Assembly (NCBI GenBank): GCA_030639305.1
Contig: DAOWCY010000062.1
Location: 1 to 32,944, forward strand
Direction of reading: 5' to 3'
Length of the DNA: 32,944 nt
Source of the DNA: JAGLQA01 sp023135565
GTDB taxonomy: Bacteria; Acidobacteriota; Aminicenantia; UBA2199
Both the position numbers and the translations under genes were made by a program. The notes below the pieces were generated by a model that did not search any database, had not been told where the DNA came from, and saw nothing but the letters and a program-made list of their open reading frames with translations. Shown piece by piece: positions 22,082-30,073 of this stretch (positions within the stretch are counted from its first letter, which is position 1; every line of letters begins with the position of its first letter).

Positions 22082-23176
22082 ATGAAAAAAATATTAAGTA
22101 TAGTAATTATGTTGTTAGTGACAGTGGCTGTTAGCAGCAGCCAATATCATGAAGATAGTTATGATTATGGTAATAGTAACGATTATGGTTACGAGGATGA
22201 GTATTATTACGATGGCGACTATGAAGACAATTATTTGTCTTATAATTATGATTATGACAATGCTCTTCCTTATCTCAGGATGCACAGCGGGCCGGTATAT
22301 TATTGGTCTCATCCTTATGGGAACGTCTATTTCGTACTCATCGGCAGGCGTATATTTGTTATCCCCGCTTCACAAATTCGTTCGGTACTTCACCGTTACG
22401 GCTGGATGGCGGTTGCCATGGACCGTTTTGTCTATCTATCCTGCGGAGGCTTACATTATTATGATAACTACGTGAGATTCAACTACTACAACGACTATTA
22501 TAGACGGTACAGGTACAGCCCCTATCGTAATAATCGACTAAGAAGCAGCTACCGCGATTATTACCGGCAGCGGCGCGGGAATAAGAGATATTTCAAAAGT
22601 TGGAACCGGGTCATGAAAACCAGGCGTCATCATTACCGCAAGGACAGGCAGGACCGCAAGTACTATAAAAACTTCCGGCGCGATAGTCGCAAGACCGGCA
22701 AGCGCGGATACGATAGTCGAAAATACGACAGCCGCAAGTACGATAAGCGCAGTCGCGTCATCCGAAAATCCGACAGTCGCAAGTACGATAAGCGCAGTCG
22801 CGATAGCCGCAAATATGACAGTCGAAAATATGACAAACGGTCCAACAAGCGGGTTACCAAAATAACCCGGTCCGGCACCCCGGTCTATTCCAATAAGAGA
22901 CAGAAGAGTTATAATAATAAAACTTATTATAAGAAGCGCGGAGGATCAGCCAGGACAAAATCGACTTATCGCAAGCAGGGTTCCCGGGTTTCCCGGAGCA
23001 GCACCGGGCGAAAAATTTCCAAAGTACCCCGGACGAGTTACAAGAAGAGTTCTTCCTCCGGGACGCGATCGAAGTATACGAAGCAGCGCTCGGTCAAGAA
23101 ATCGCGCACGGTCAAGAAGGCGCGTTCCAGCGGAAAAAGAAGTGTTAGCAAGAGTTCGCGCCGGGGAAGGCGTTGA
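22082..23176 (+). CDS. Secreted Tyr/Asp-rich then Arg/Lys/Ser-rich repeat protein
   Basis: A 364-residue protein with a signal peptide (MKKILSIVIMLLVTVAVSSS). Its acidic tyrosine-rich segment (about 21-65) is full of YDYG, DYED and NYDYD. A small ordered middle (about 68-125) reads GPVYYWSHPYGNVYFVLIGRRIFVIP. The very basic tail (about 145-364) includes tandem units of the type DSRKYDKRSR (nt about 22679-22848) and ends KSSRRGRR. No family is recognised. The strong charge separation suggests binding of polyanions such as DNA, polysaccharide or mineral, or self-association, but this is inference. The start at 22082 has GGAGG 6 bases upstream. A longer frame from 22055 would begin inside the predicted promoter and is not chosen. 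Confidence 0.8.
   Translation: MKKILSIVIMLLVTVAVSSSQYHEDSYDYGNSNDYGYEDEYYYDGDYEDNYLSYNYDYDNALPYLRMHSGPVYYWSHPYGNVYFVLIGRRIFVIPASQIRSVLHRYGWMAVAMDRFVYLSCGGLHYYDNYVRFNYYNDYYRRYRYSPYRNNRLRSSYRDYYRQRRGNKRYFKSWNRVMKTRRHHYRKDRQDRKYYKNFRRDSRKTGKRGYDSRKYDSRKYDKRSRVIRKSDSRKYDKRSRDSRKYDSRKYDKRSNKRVTKITRSGTPVYSNKRQKSYNNKTYYKKRGGSARTKSTYRKQGSRVSRSSTGRKISKVPRTSYKKSSSSGTRSKYTKQRSVKKSRTVKKARSSGKRSVSKSSRRGRR
22679..22848 (+). repeat. Tandem coding repeat (DSRKYDKRS units)
   Basis: Degenerate 12-30 base units of the form GACAGTCGCAAGTACGATAA and AGCGCAGTCGC repeat about ten times inside the secreted protein gene. Synonymous differences between units show the repeat has been kept as protein sequence. Confidence 0.75.
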
Positions 23177-23225
23177 TGTAAACCTTTAATGTCGATTAAA
23201 TATAGATGATGCAGTGGGGCAAAAT

Positions 23226-23699
23226 TCAGAGGCTTGGGATTTTGTCCTGCTGCATTTTTTTTATTATTTTATCTGAAACATAGAAACCCTTCTTTTTCAA
23301 CAGGAGGGCATCTTCATAAGCGGAAGGGATGAGCTGTTGAGCCTCCATCTTCATCAAAATCCCCATCGTACCGGAAACTTTGAGGTGAAAGGATTCGGCA
23401 ATTTTTCTTGCTTTCCGATCATCAATAAAACAAGTTACAGCTTCTTCACAATTAAGACAGTGAGTAATTACAGCAGCTTCGCCATGACCGATGTTGGTTT
23501 GGATTTGTAAGAATTCAACCAGTAAATGGTTGACCTTGATTACATCGAAGCAACCTGGAAGTTTTTCATCAAATTCGTCTTCGACTGCTTCCGGGATGAT
23601 AACGGTTTCATACAATTTACATAGCAAACCGAGTTTTCGGAGATTAGAAAAAGCGATCAATACCGATGTATCAAAGATATATCTTTTAGGCGTTGGCAA
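23226..23699 (-). CDS. PIN-like toxin, DUF3368 family
   Basis: A 157-residue PIN-fold protein. RYIFDTSVLIAFSNLRKLGLL has the first catalytic Asp (Asp10). PEAVEDEF follows, then GHGEAAVITHCL, and FIDDRKARKIAESFHLKVSGTMGIL carries the further acidic residues. DUF3368 proteins are typical partners of UPF0175 antitoxins and are predicted RNases. It overlaps the antitoxin gene by 14 bases. The catalytic residues look complete, unlike the two broken PIN genes near 15.6 and 16.4 kb. Toxicity is inferred. Confidence 0.87.
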   Translation of the reverse strand: MPTPKRYIFDTSVLIAFSNLRKLGLLCKLYETVIIPEAVEDEFDEKLPGCFDVIKVNHLLVEFLQIQTNIGHGEAAVITHCLNCEEAVTCFIDDRKARKIAESFHLKVSGTMGILMKMEAQQLIPSAYEDALLLKKKGFYVSDKIIKKMQQDKIPSL

Positions 23700-23907
23700 A
23701 TTCTTCCTGCAAATCTAAATCATCATATTTAATGGGCGAAACGCCCTTCTTTAAAATTATCTCGGAGAATGTGCTTTCACTGTATCCGGCAATTTCCGAG
23801 GCTTTCCCCAGGCTAATTATTTCCTCTTCGAGGAGTTTTATGGCAAGCAGTATCTTTAGCTCGTCTTGCTTGACATTCATATCCGGCAAATTTAATACTA
23901 CCTGCAT
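23686..23907 (-). CDS. UPF0175 family antitoxin
   Basis: A 73-residue protein: LLAIKLLEEEIISLGKASEIAGYSESTFSEIILKKGVSPIKYDDLDLQEEF. This is the UPF0175 pattern with a short helix-turn-helix (SLGKASEIAGYSESTFSEIL-like) and an acidic tail that should bind the DUF3368 toxin. AAAAGGAGTTAAC stands before the ATG at 23907. TTGACA and TATATT lie further upstream with a 19-base spacer, a possible weak promoter. Confidence 0.87.
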   Translation of the reverse strand: MQVVLNLPDMNVKQDELKILLAIKLLEEEIISLGKASEIAGYSESTFSEIILKKGVSPIKYDDLDLQEEFANA

Positions 23908-24055
23908 GTTAACTCCTTTTAACTATAATATATGCAACAATTTTTTCTTCTTGTCAAGTTTTTTTATCCTCAAAAAAATATTTATCCCGGCTTCAGAGAA
24001 AAATTGGGGGTAGTAAGTCATGATGCGAGCCTCGCCCGGAAACGAATGAAATTAA

Positions 24056-24115
24056 GCAAAAGTTTTGTTCAAACTTTTTCAAAAGTTTGGCCCCCGGCAG
24101 GGTCGCCGAAGGCAA
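24056..24115. repeat. Dispersed repeat copy
   Basis: GCAAAAGTTTTGTTCAAACT, TTTTCAAAAGTTTGG and CCCCCGGCAGGGTCGCCGAAGG. It is nearly identical to the copy at 21869-21970 and in the same orientation, between the UPF0175 and ankyrin genes. Confidence 0.8.
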
Positions 24116-24141
24116 AGTAATTTTATAGTAGAAACGCTGTA

Positions 24142-24678
24142 TTATTTTTCCGGAGCTCCGGCGGCGATTAAGTGATCGACAATTTCGGTATAATTGTCCT
24201 GTTTTGCTACGTGTATGAGCGTATAAATGTTTTTGCCGCTGCCGTATTTTAATTTGACATTGGCTCCGGCTTTGATAAGAATTTTTACGGCTTCTAAATG
24301 GCCGAAGCTCACGGCGCACATCATGGCGCCCATACCTTCCGAATCTAAAGCATTGACTTGCGCGCCGGCTCGTAAAAATCTTTTAATCACGGCTGTGTGC
24401 CCGGCCATGTCGCCGCAGGCGGCCATGAGGGGAGTATAACCTTCTGTCGCGCTGCCGTGGAGTCCCCTGATTTTTGCTGTCTGGTTGACATCGACGCCGT
24501 GTTCGAAAAGGATTTCGATGATGTCCATATGCCCTTCCGCGGCGGCAAGCATCAGGGCAGTATATCCCGATCCATCGGTAGAATTGGGGTCTGCGCCTTC
24601 GGTTAGGTAGTCTTTTACTTTTTGGGTTTTCCCGGATTTCACTGCTGAGAGGAAACGTGATTTAAGAAATAGTGTCAT
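24142..24678 (-). CDS. Ankyrin-repeat protein
   Basis: A 178-residue protein made almost wholly of ankyrin repeats. Four are visible: GSGYTALMLAAAEGHMDIIEILFEHGVDVN; EGYTPLMAACGDMAGHTAVIKRFLRAGAQVN; EGMGAMMCAVSFGHLEAVKILIKAGANVK; and a last one with YTLIHVAKQDNYTEIVDHLIAAGA. A capping helix (LKSRFLSAVKSGKTQKVKDYL) precedes them. Ankyrin arrays bind other proteins, and the partner is unknown. There is no signal peptide, so it is probably cytoplasmic. The start chosen is ATG at 24678, with AAGGAGG at good distance. An open extension upstream runs into a repeat and is rejected. Confidence 0.87.
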   Translation of the reverse strand: MTLFLKSRFLSAVKSGKTQKVKDYLTEGADPNSTDGSGYTALMLAAAEGHMDIIEILFEHGVDVNQTAKIRGLHGSATEGYTPLMAACGDMAGHTAVIKRFLRAGAQVNALDSEGMGAMMCAVSFGHLEAVKILIKAGANVKLKYGSGKNIYTLIHVAKQDNYTEIVDHLIAAGAPEK

Positions 24679-24763
24679 GTTTACCTCCTTGATACTAATA
24701 ATTCCTAAAAGTTTGCAAAGAAAACAACCTTTTTTTATTCCTGGTGTTTTTACTGTTTTTATA

Positions 24764-24800
24764 GGGTGGGTGCGCCGCACCCTGGGGACGCCGTCCCAGG
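24764..24800. repeat. GC hairpin module of the dispersed repeat
   Basis: GGGTGGGTGCGCCGCACCC followed by GGGGACGCCGTCCC: two adjacent hairpins, the same as the modules near 5792, 14446 and 18366. It lies between the STAND gene end and the ankyrin gene. Confidence 0.65.
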
Positions 24801-24876
24801 TAACGATTTCGTGCTAATGTTACCAAAGTGGAGAGGAATTGTCAAAGAATAGTAAAAAAACCGTAGAAGTTTTATA

Positions 24877-27800
24877 TCAATCTGATTTATATGCATCCCT
24901 GATCTTTCTGGCAATCTTAACAAGGGTGTCATTTAATTCGTCATCCTCTAATGATTTGAGCGGGTGGTCAGTATCATGAGCAGCATGGAAATTAAAAATA
25001 TCGGTATCTTCATAAAGACAGTCTTCTATTAAAATCCAGATTATCTTTGTTCCTCGCTTTTCGGCATTCAGAAAGTAATTCAATTCTTCCTCATTAATAA
25101 AATCAGAGTCAAGAAAATTCCGGCTAACCATTAAAACTGCTACACGGGTGTGTTGGAGCGCTTTTTCTATTTCCTCACGCCATCTTTGACCGGGTTGAAT
25201 TTTCCCGTCGTGCCAAACGTCTATTTCCCCTTTCCGTATTAGCGGCGCCATAGTCTTTAATAAATGTTTTACCCAGGTTTGATCTTCCCTGCTGTAACTA
25301 ATGAACACTTTATCGTTTGCCTCTTCTTCCGGCTCTGTTTCTCCAACATCTCCCTGTCCACCGGCATCTAAAACGGCAAGTCTCAATTCGTAGATTTTTT
25401 CGTCAATGCTCCAACTCAATTGAACTATTTCTTTTTTGGAGCAAATTTGCTGAAGAGCCTGTTGTGATGAACTTAGAATATTTACGATTTTCTCTAATGA
25501 ATCGATATCTGCATCAAGTTTTATAACCGTTCCTTCTTCATTTACTGGGCTCACCCGGATTGAACCGGGATCAATCCGGCAAGTTTGTGCCAGTACGTTT
25601 TTAAAGTTTTCTCTATCTTTGTTATCGTCAAAGGCGTTTTTTAGAGTAAACTGCAAGGTGGCTTGCTCCGCTGTTTCGTGAGATACCAGGAAAATTTTAT
25701 TCGCGTCGGCACCGGGACGGACAATGATTTCAGGGGTTTCATGTTCCTGGATACCCTCTAACATTAGAGCTGTCTTCCCTTGTTCAAAGGCATCTTTTAC
25801 CGAACGTCCGAATCCAAGAGCACGGTAAAATGCCGCTGCGAAAACAATTGCAGCCCCGTCTCCTATAGGCTTATTCATGCCAATCACACAATCAATATTT
25901 TGTGCGATTGCTTCGGCCTGGTCTATAGAGAAACAAGCGTTTAAAAACACCAGTCGAATACTACCGCGCATAGTATTAAAAAGACTTTCCAGTGCTTCCA
26001 TTGAAATAGGCTTCAATTTCCCATCATCACCACTTAAGATCAATTCGTTTGCGGAAGTGCCGTGACCGCTAAAGTGAACAATATCAGCTTCGTGCATGTT
26101 CAAGGCATCGAGCAAATCATCAGGTCTAACAGCCCACTCTGTGACAAATTCTATATTGTCGCGGTAATCGGAAGAACGAATCTTACTTGTAATTTCTCGT
26201 GCTTCCATATCAAGGGCTAACTTACCTGTTTCCGCCGGATTCGCCGCAAAAAAGACGATTGTACAATCATTTTTTGCCGGATAAATTATTTTTTCAGCAT
26301 TCATGTTCTCCTCCTTACTTTTTCCTATTGATTCGCGTATCCCGGATAATTCCTCGAAGGATACAGCTTTCGCCAGTTCATCAAACAAACGCAGCCTGTC
26401 CCGAATTACACCGGGACTGTTTTGTAGACGTTTGGCTTCCTGGTAGGCTTTTACCGATTTCGCGGCTGAACCGGCTGCTCCACAGGCAGCTAAGCCGGCT
26501 AAGGCCAGACCTTTACCCGCAAAAGCAGCAGGATTTGAAGATGATCGTTTCAGCCATTTACTGCTATTGTCAAGGGCACGCCGGAACGCTGTTTTCGCCT
26601 CATTCTTATCTCCAATGCGAATATTGATTATACCGGACAGGTTATTGGAGTAATAACTACTGCTGTCATCCTGCAATTCGAGAGCATTATTGATCTGTTC
26701 TTTTGCTTCAGTTAGATGGTTTAATATTAGATTGATCTCTGCGAGGGTTATAAAAAAACCTCTTAAATTCCTTCCCAGGTCGCGTACTTTTTCCATCGCT
26801 TTTTCGGCCAACTCTTTTGCCAGATCAATCTTACCGGCTGTCAGTAAATATTCAGCATGAGCCTTTGTATTATCTGCTTCGCCACCTAAATCACCAATTT
26901 CGCGGCGAATTTCAAGAGCTTTCTCTATATATTCGATTGCTTTTTTTGTATTTCCTTCTTTGTTAAAACAACTTGCAAGTGAATCTAAATGATTTGCCTT
27001 CCATAAGGGATTGCCACTTTTTTCAGACATTTTTAGAGCTTCAAGATATAATCCCATAGCCTTTTCTATATTTCCGAGGTCTTTGTAAAAATTTCCCAGG
27101 TTGTGGGTTTGTGCCTCTATACTATCAATCTCACCCTCTTCACGGGCAAGTTTTAATGCTTGTTCCCGTTGACTGAGAGATTCCTCCAGGTATCCTGTGG
27201 ATAGAAGCAAATCTGCAATGTGATCATGTGCCACGCTTAAGTTACGTATATTCCAGGGGGATCTCTGTTCGGTTATGCTTAGATATTCCTTAAATGAATC
27301 GATTGCTCTTTCCTTTACTCCCAATTGCATCTGGACGATTAATAGGTTACAATTTAGTAACATTAAACCATCTTCATTATTAAGGCTCTCTGCAATCTCA
27401 ATAGCCCTCTTCTGTGCCGCAATTGCTGCCGGGATATTCCCGATTCTCCAGTTTCCTATTGCTAAAGCTTTGGCTGCTGCAGATTCAGCTTCAGGATCTA
27501 TCGCCGAATCCTGCAGCTTTGCCGCCATTGAGCACAGCATCTGGAACGCTCCTTTTTTATCAATAAAATCCCTCAACTCTTCCAGGGTACTTGCCGCTGT
27601 GTCATCGTCACCTGTTTCGAGGCGCAGGTCAAATCTACGTACCTGGGGAGTGATATCATCAAGTGTGTCCCATTCGTCACGGAACAGGCTGACTTTATCC
27701 CAGTAGTCGGAAGCACGTTCTTTTAGAGACTTAAGATCGAAGAATTCATGGGGATAATCATCCTGTTGTTGGGGCGATGAATATAACATCAGTCGAGATA

Positions 27801-29490
27801 ATGCATGTTCGCGATCCACGGGGTGAAGATAATAATCGCCCCCCTCTCTTCTCACCAGGTGCATACTTACCAGACGCTTAAGTGAAACACCACTGTCAAT
27901 GTGAGGGATCCATGGTTTTAAGAGAAAATCGACAGCCGCGGCCGGAACGGGAAATCCATAAATCGCCAACGCCTGCATGACCTTCTGGTCGCTCGCGGGA
28001 AGGCGGCTAAAAGCCTCTCCAACCAATACCTGGACAATCTGCTCATGGGGATGGGATTTATCTAATAGCTCTTCTATAGAATCTCCAGTCTTAAGAATGG
28101 CGAAAAAAGCTTCGAGGGCCCGGGGAACCCCGCGGGTATAGAGCCGGATTTTTCCCAATATTTCCATGGAAGCATCCCGCAGGCCAACATGCCCGGTGAA
28201 ATCCATCTCTTTGAGAACATTTTCGGCATAGGGTGATTCAAGGCCTTTATCCAGGGGAATATTCATCTGCCGTCCGGGTTCGACCATGGCAAGTTCTTTT
28301 GCTAAAACGCGTGTCGTGATAATGATCTTTATAGGGTGGTGATGCAGCTTTAGAAGCAGGTTTAGAGCTTCATTTAATTCGGGATTTAAAATTTTAAACG
28401 TTTCGCTGTCAACCGCATTCTCGAAATTGTCCATAAGAATGACTATAGGGTGCTGCGGAAGTTTTGGAATCAGGGCTTTTAGTTTTGTGGGAACCGTTGC
28501 CTGGGGGTTTTCATGGAGTAGAGCCAATTGTTCTCTTAAATCAGGTTCCAGGAGCCGCAGGAGATCGGAAAAGAGATTGCTAAATGTTATCTCCCGGTTG
28601 CCGATCTCACTCAAATAAATAATACCGGAAACCTTGAGCTCCCCACCATCGTCAGGCAATTTACCCCCTTGCAGGGATTTGAGCACCCGGCAGACCATAA
28701 CTGTCTTGCCCACGCCACCCGGACCGGAAATGGTCAATATACGCAGCGCTTCATCTTTTAAAAAGTCTCCTGTCAGTTTTGTCTCGATGAATCTATCCTG
28801 GAAATACCGAGGCGCAACCGTTGGCGGAGGATTGATAAATCGAATCTTTGGCACGGTTTTTCTTTTTGAACGGGGCCTGCGCTCGATCTCTATTCCTGAA
28901 CTTATACGAGTATCGAGTCGGTCTGCACTGCCTTCAGGGTCTTCGATAACTTCATTCATGGCACGTATCTGCTGTTTCAGGCGAGTAATTTCGTCGGCAA
29001 AACGAGGTTTTGAGTTTTCCCGTGCGTATTGTATATCCCGTTCGGCATCATCCAATTGTTCTTGAAGTGTAGATATTTGTCCTTCAAGGGTTGATAACCA
29101 TAAAATGTGGCGCTTTAATTCTTCGAAACCTTGTATTCGGTTTATAGTAAAATCAATGCATTTCCTTTTTTCAAGTTGTGGAGGAATCTCCGCTTCGGCA
29201 GAGGCTCTAAGAATAACGATGGGTTTCCTGTATTTTAAAGCTCTTTTCCATTCCGGTTTACATCGGGAACACGAATGAGCTTCATTTGTTAAAACAAGGA
29301 AAAGACTCGAGCAGACCTGAATAGCTTCGACAATTATGTCGATCCATTCTCCTTCGTCATGGTCGGTTAAGTTAACTGCGTCGAACCAGGTTGGGAATCG
29401 AGTTCCACAGCGATCACATTCTTGCCGCAGCCATTGTGCAAATTCCTCACCATCAACCGGTGAATAGGTGATAAAATGATGACTATTCAT
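24877..29490 (-). CDS. TIR-NTPase-TPR-CHAT-TIR STAND protein (candidate immune receptor)
   Basis: A 1537-residue multidomain protein. Order: TIR domain (about 4-130, candidate Glu80 in CSRCKPEW); coiled coil (about 135-182); STAND NTPase (about 225-560) with P-loop GPGGVGKT (256-263), Walker B ILMDNFEN (351-358) and IITTRV; TPR-type helical repeats (about 665-1045). Then comes a CHAT caspase-like protease (about 1072-1270) with His1143 in VHFSGHG and Cys1186 in LNACFS. A small strand-helix region (about 1275-1375) and a second TIR (about 1393-1535: KVFISYSREDQTWVKHL, Glu near 1467-1469) follow. STAND proteins sense a ligand through the repeats, oligomerise and switch on effectors, and many protect against phage by cell death. 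AGGAGG precedes the ATG at 29490. Ligand and activity are unknown. Confidence 0.93.
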   Translation of the reverse strand: MNSHHFITYSPVDGEEFAQWLRQECDRCGTRFPTWFDAVNLTDHDEGEWIDIIVEAIQVCSSLFLVLTNEAHSCSRCKPEWKRALKYRKPIVILRASAEAEIPPQLEKRKCIDFTINRIQGFEELKRHILWLSTLEGQISTLQEQLDDAERDIQYARENSKPRFADEITRLKQQIRAMNEVIEDPEGSADRLDTRISSGIEIERRPRSKRKTVPKIRFINPPPTVAPRYFQDRFIETKLTGDFLKDEALRILTISGPGGVGKTVMVCRVLKSLQGGKLPDDGGELKVSGIIYLSEIGNREITFSNLFSDLLRLLEPDLREQLALLHENPQATVPTKLKALIPKLPQHPIVILMDNFENAVDSETFKILNPELNEALNLLLKLHHHPIKIIITTRVLAKELAMVEPGRQMNIPLDKGLESPYAENVLKEMDFTGHVGLRDASMEILGKIRLYTRGVPRALEAFFAILKTGDSIEELLDKSHPHEQIVQVLVGEAFSRLPASDQKVMQALAIYGFPVPAAAVDFLLKPWIPHIDSGVSLKRLVSMHLVRREGGDYYLHPVDREHALSRLMLYSSPQQQDDYPHEFFDLKSLKERASDYWDKVSLFRDEWDTLDDITPQVRRFDLRLETGDDDTAASTLEELRDFIDKKGAFQMLCSMAAKLQDSAIDPEAESAAAKALAIGNWRIGNIPAAIAAQKRAIEIAESLNNEDGLMLLNCNLLIVQMQLGVKERAIDSFKEYLSITEQRSPWNIRNLSVAHDHIADLLLSTGYLEESLSQREQALKLAREEGEIDSIEAQTHNLGNFYKDLGNIEKAMGLYLEALKMSEKSGNPLWKANHLDSLASCFNKEGNTKKAIEYIEKALEIRREIGDLGGEADNTKAHAEYLLTAGKIDLAKELAEKAMEKVRDLGRNLRGFFITLAEINLILNHLTEAKEQINNALELQDDSSSYYSNNLSGIINIRIGDKNEAKTAFRRALDNSSKWLKRSSSNPAAFAGKGLALAGLAACGAAGSAAKSVKAYQEAKRLQNSPGVIRDRLRLFDELAKAVSFEELSGIRESIGKSKEENMNAEKIIYPAKNDCTIVFFAANPAETGKLALDMEAREITSKIRSSDYRDNIEFVTEWAVRPDDLLDALNMHEADIVHFSGHGTSANELILSGDDGKLKPISMEALESLFNTMRGSIRLVFLNACFSIDQAEAIAQNIDCVIGMNKPIGDGAAIVFAAAFYRALGFGRSVKDAFEQGKTALMLEGIQEHETPEIIVRPGADANKIFLVSHETAEQATLQFTLKNAFDDNKDRENFKNVLAQTCRIDPGSIRVSPVNEEGTVIKLDADIDSLEKIVNILSSSQQALQQICSKKEIVQLSWSIDEKIYELRLAVLDAGGQGDVGETEPEEEANDKVFISYSREDQTWVKHLLKTMAPLIRKGEIDVWHDGKIQPGQRWREEIEKALQHTRVAVLMVSRNFLDSDFINEEELNYFLNAEKRGTKIIWILIEDCLYEDTDIFNFHAAHDTDHPLKSLEDDELNDTLVKIARKIRDAYKSD
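26305..26316 (-). promoter_or_regulatory. Internal Shine-Dalgarno and in-frame ATG before the CHAT-TIR part
   Basis: On the minus strand AAGGAGGAGAAC stands directly before the in-frame ATG of Met1063 (26304-26302), with AGGAGG 5 bases from the ATG. This is as good as the real starts in the window. Initiation here would make a separate 475-residue CHAT-TIR protein. Confidence 0.5.
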
Positions 29491-29518
29491 CGTGCCTCCT
29501 GATAATCTTTCTATTTAA

Positions 29519-29547
29519 TAAATAAAGAACCGTGAATAAACTTCCAA
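29519..29547 (-). promoter_or_regulatory. Possible promoter of the STAND gene
   Basis: TTGGAA (29547-29542) and TATTTA (29524-29519) on the minus strand are 17 bases apart and end about 28 bases before the ATG at 29490. Confidence 0.4.
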
Positions 29548-30038
29548 TAGTTTAGGGCTAATTAAAGTCATGATTATGAATCGCTTGAGCCTTTTTTGGT
29601 TCTGCCAATCGTTTTCTCATCGTAACTGTACCCCACATTCTGAATTTTTTTTCATCGTCTTCTATTTTAGCAGCTTAATTCCAACAAATGTCCTTACCTC
29701 CAAGGACACTCCATTTAGTAAGGATCTATTTTATCGTGGATATTTAAGAAAGTCAATAGATAAATCGAAATCCGCCTTTTAATTTTGAGATATTGTCAAG
29801 CCTTCCAACAAGTGAGTGAAATTTTTACATAAAAGTCATTTAAGTCACAAAAGATTGCTTAAATCGCCAGTCGAAATCTTTGATGTTAAACAAAATAGAT
29901 TGACGTTTTAGATTAATTCAGATAATAAATCTAATGGCTGCATTCTTCACTTTTGCCTCATCTAATCCGACGGCAAACACGAAAATTAAATTTCTATTCC
30001 CTTTTTCCCTATAGTCGGTATTTTTATCGAACTCGAAC
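29548..30038. other. Long AT-rich divergent spacer without a supportable gene
   Basis: The 583 bases between the STAND gene and the AAA-nuclease gene (29491-30073) carry a promoter at each end. In between I see an inverted repeat TGTCCTT-N6-AAGGACA (29689-29708), another TTAGATT-N13-AATCTAA (29908-29934), and no ORF with a ribosome binding site or family signature. Confidence 0.55.
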
Positions 30039-30067
30039 TTGACAAATCCGTCGGATTGCAATAAGAT
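30039..30067 (+). promoter_or_regulatory. Consensus promoter of the AAA-nuclease gene (leaderless)
   Basis: TTGACA (30039-30044), a 17-base spacer and TAAGAT (30062-30067) end 6 bases before the ATG at 30074. The start point should therefore be the ATG itself. No Shine-Dalgarno is present. Confidence 0.65.
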
Positions 30068-30073
30068 AATTTT

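Noticed and set aside
22679..22848. CRISPR-like array
   Set aside because: The repeats are contiguous, degenerate, in frame and encode DSRKYDKRS units. There are no spacers and no cas genes.
24679..24780. Extended start of the ankyrin protein
   Set aside because: It runs into the GC hairpin repeat. AAGGAGG precedes ATG 24678.
29570..29782. 70-codon plus-strand frame in the divergent spacer
   Set aside because: Phe/Ser-rich with no ribosome binding site and no recognisable motif.
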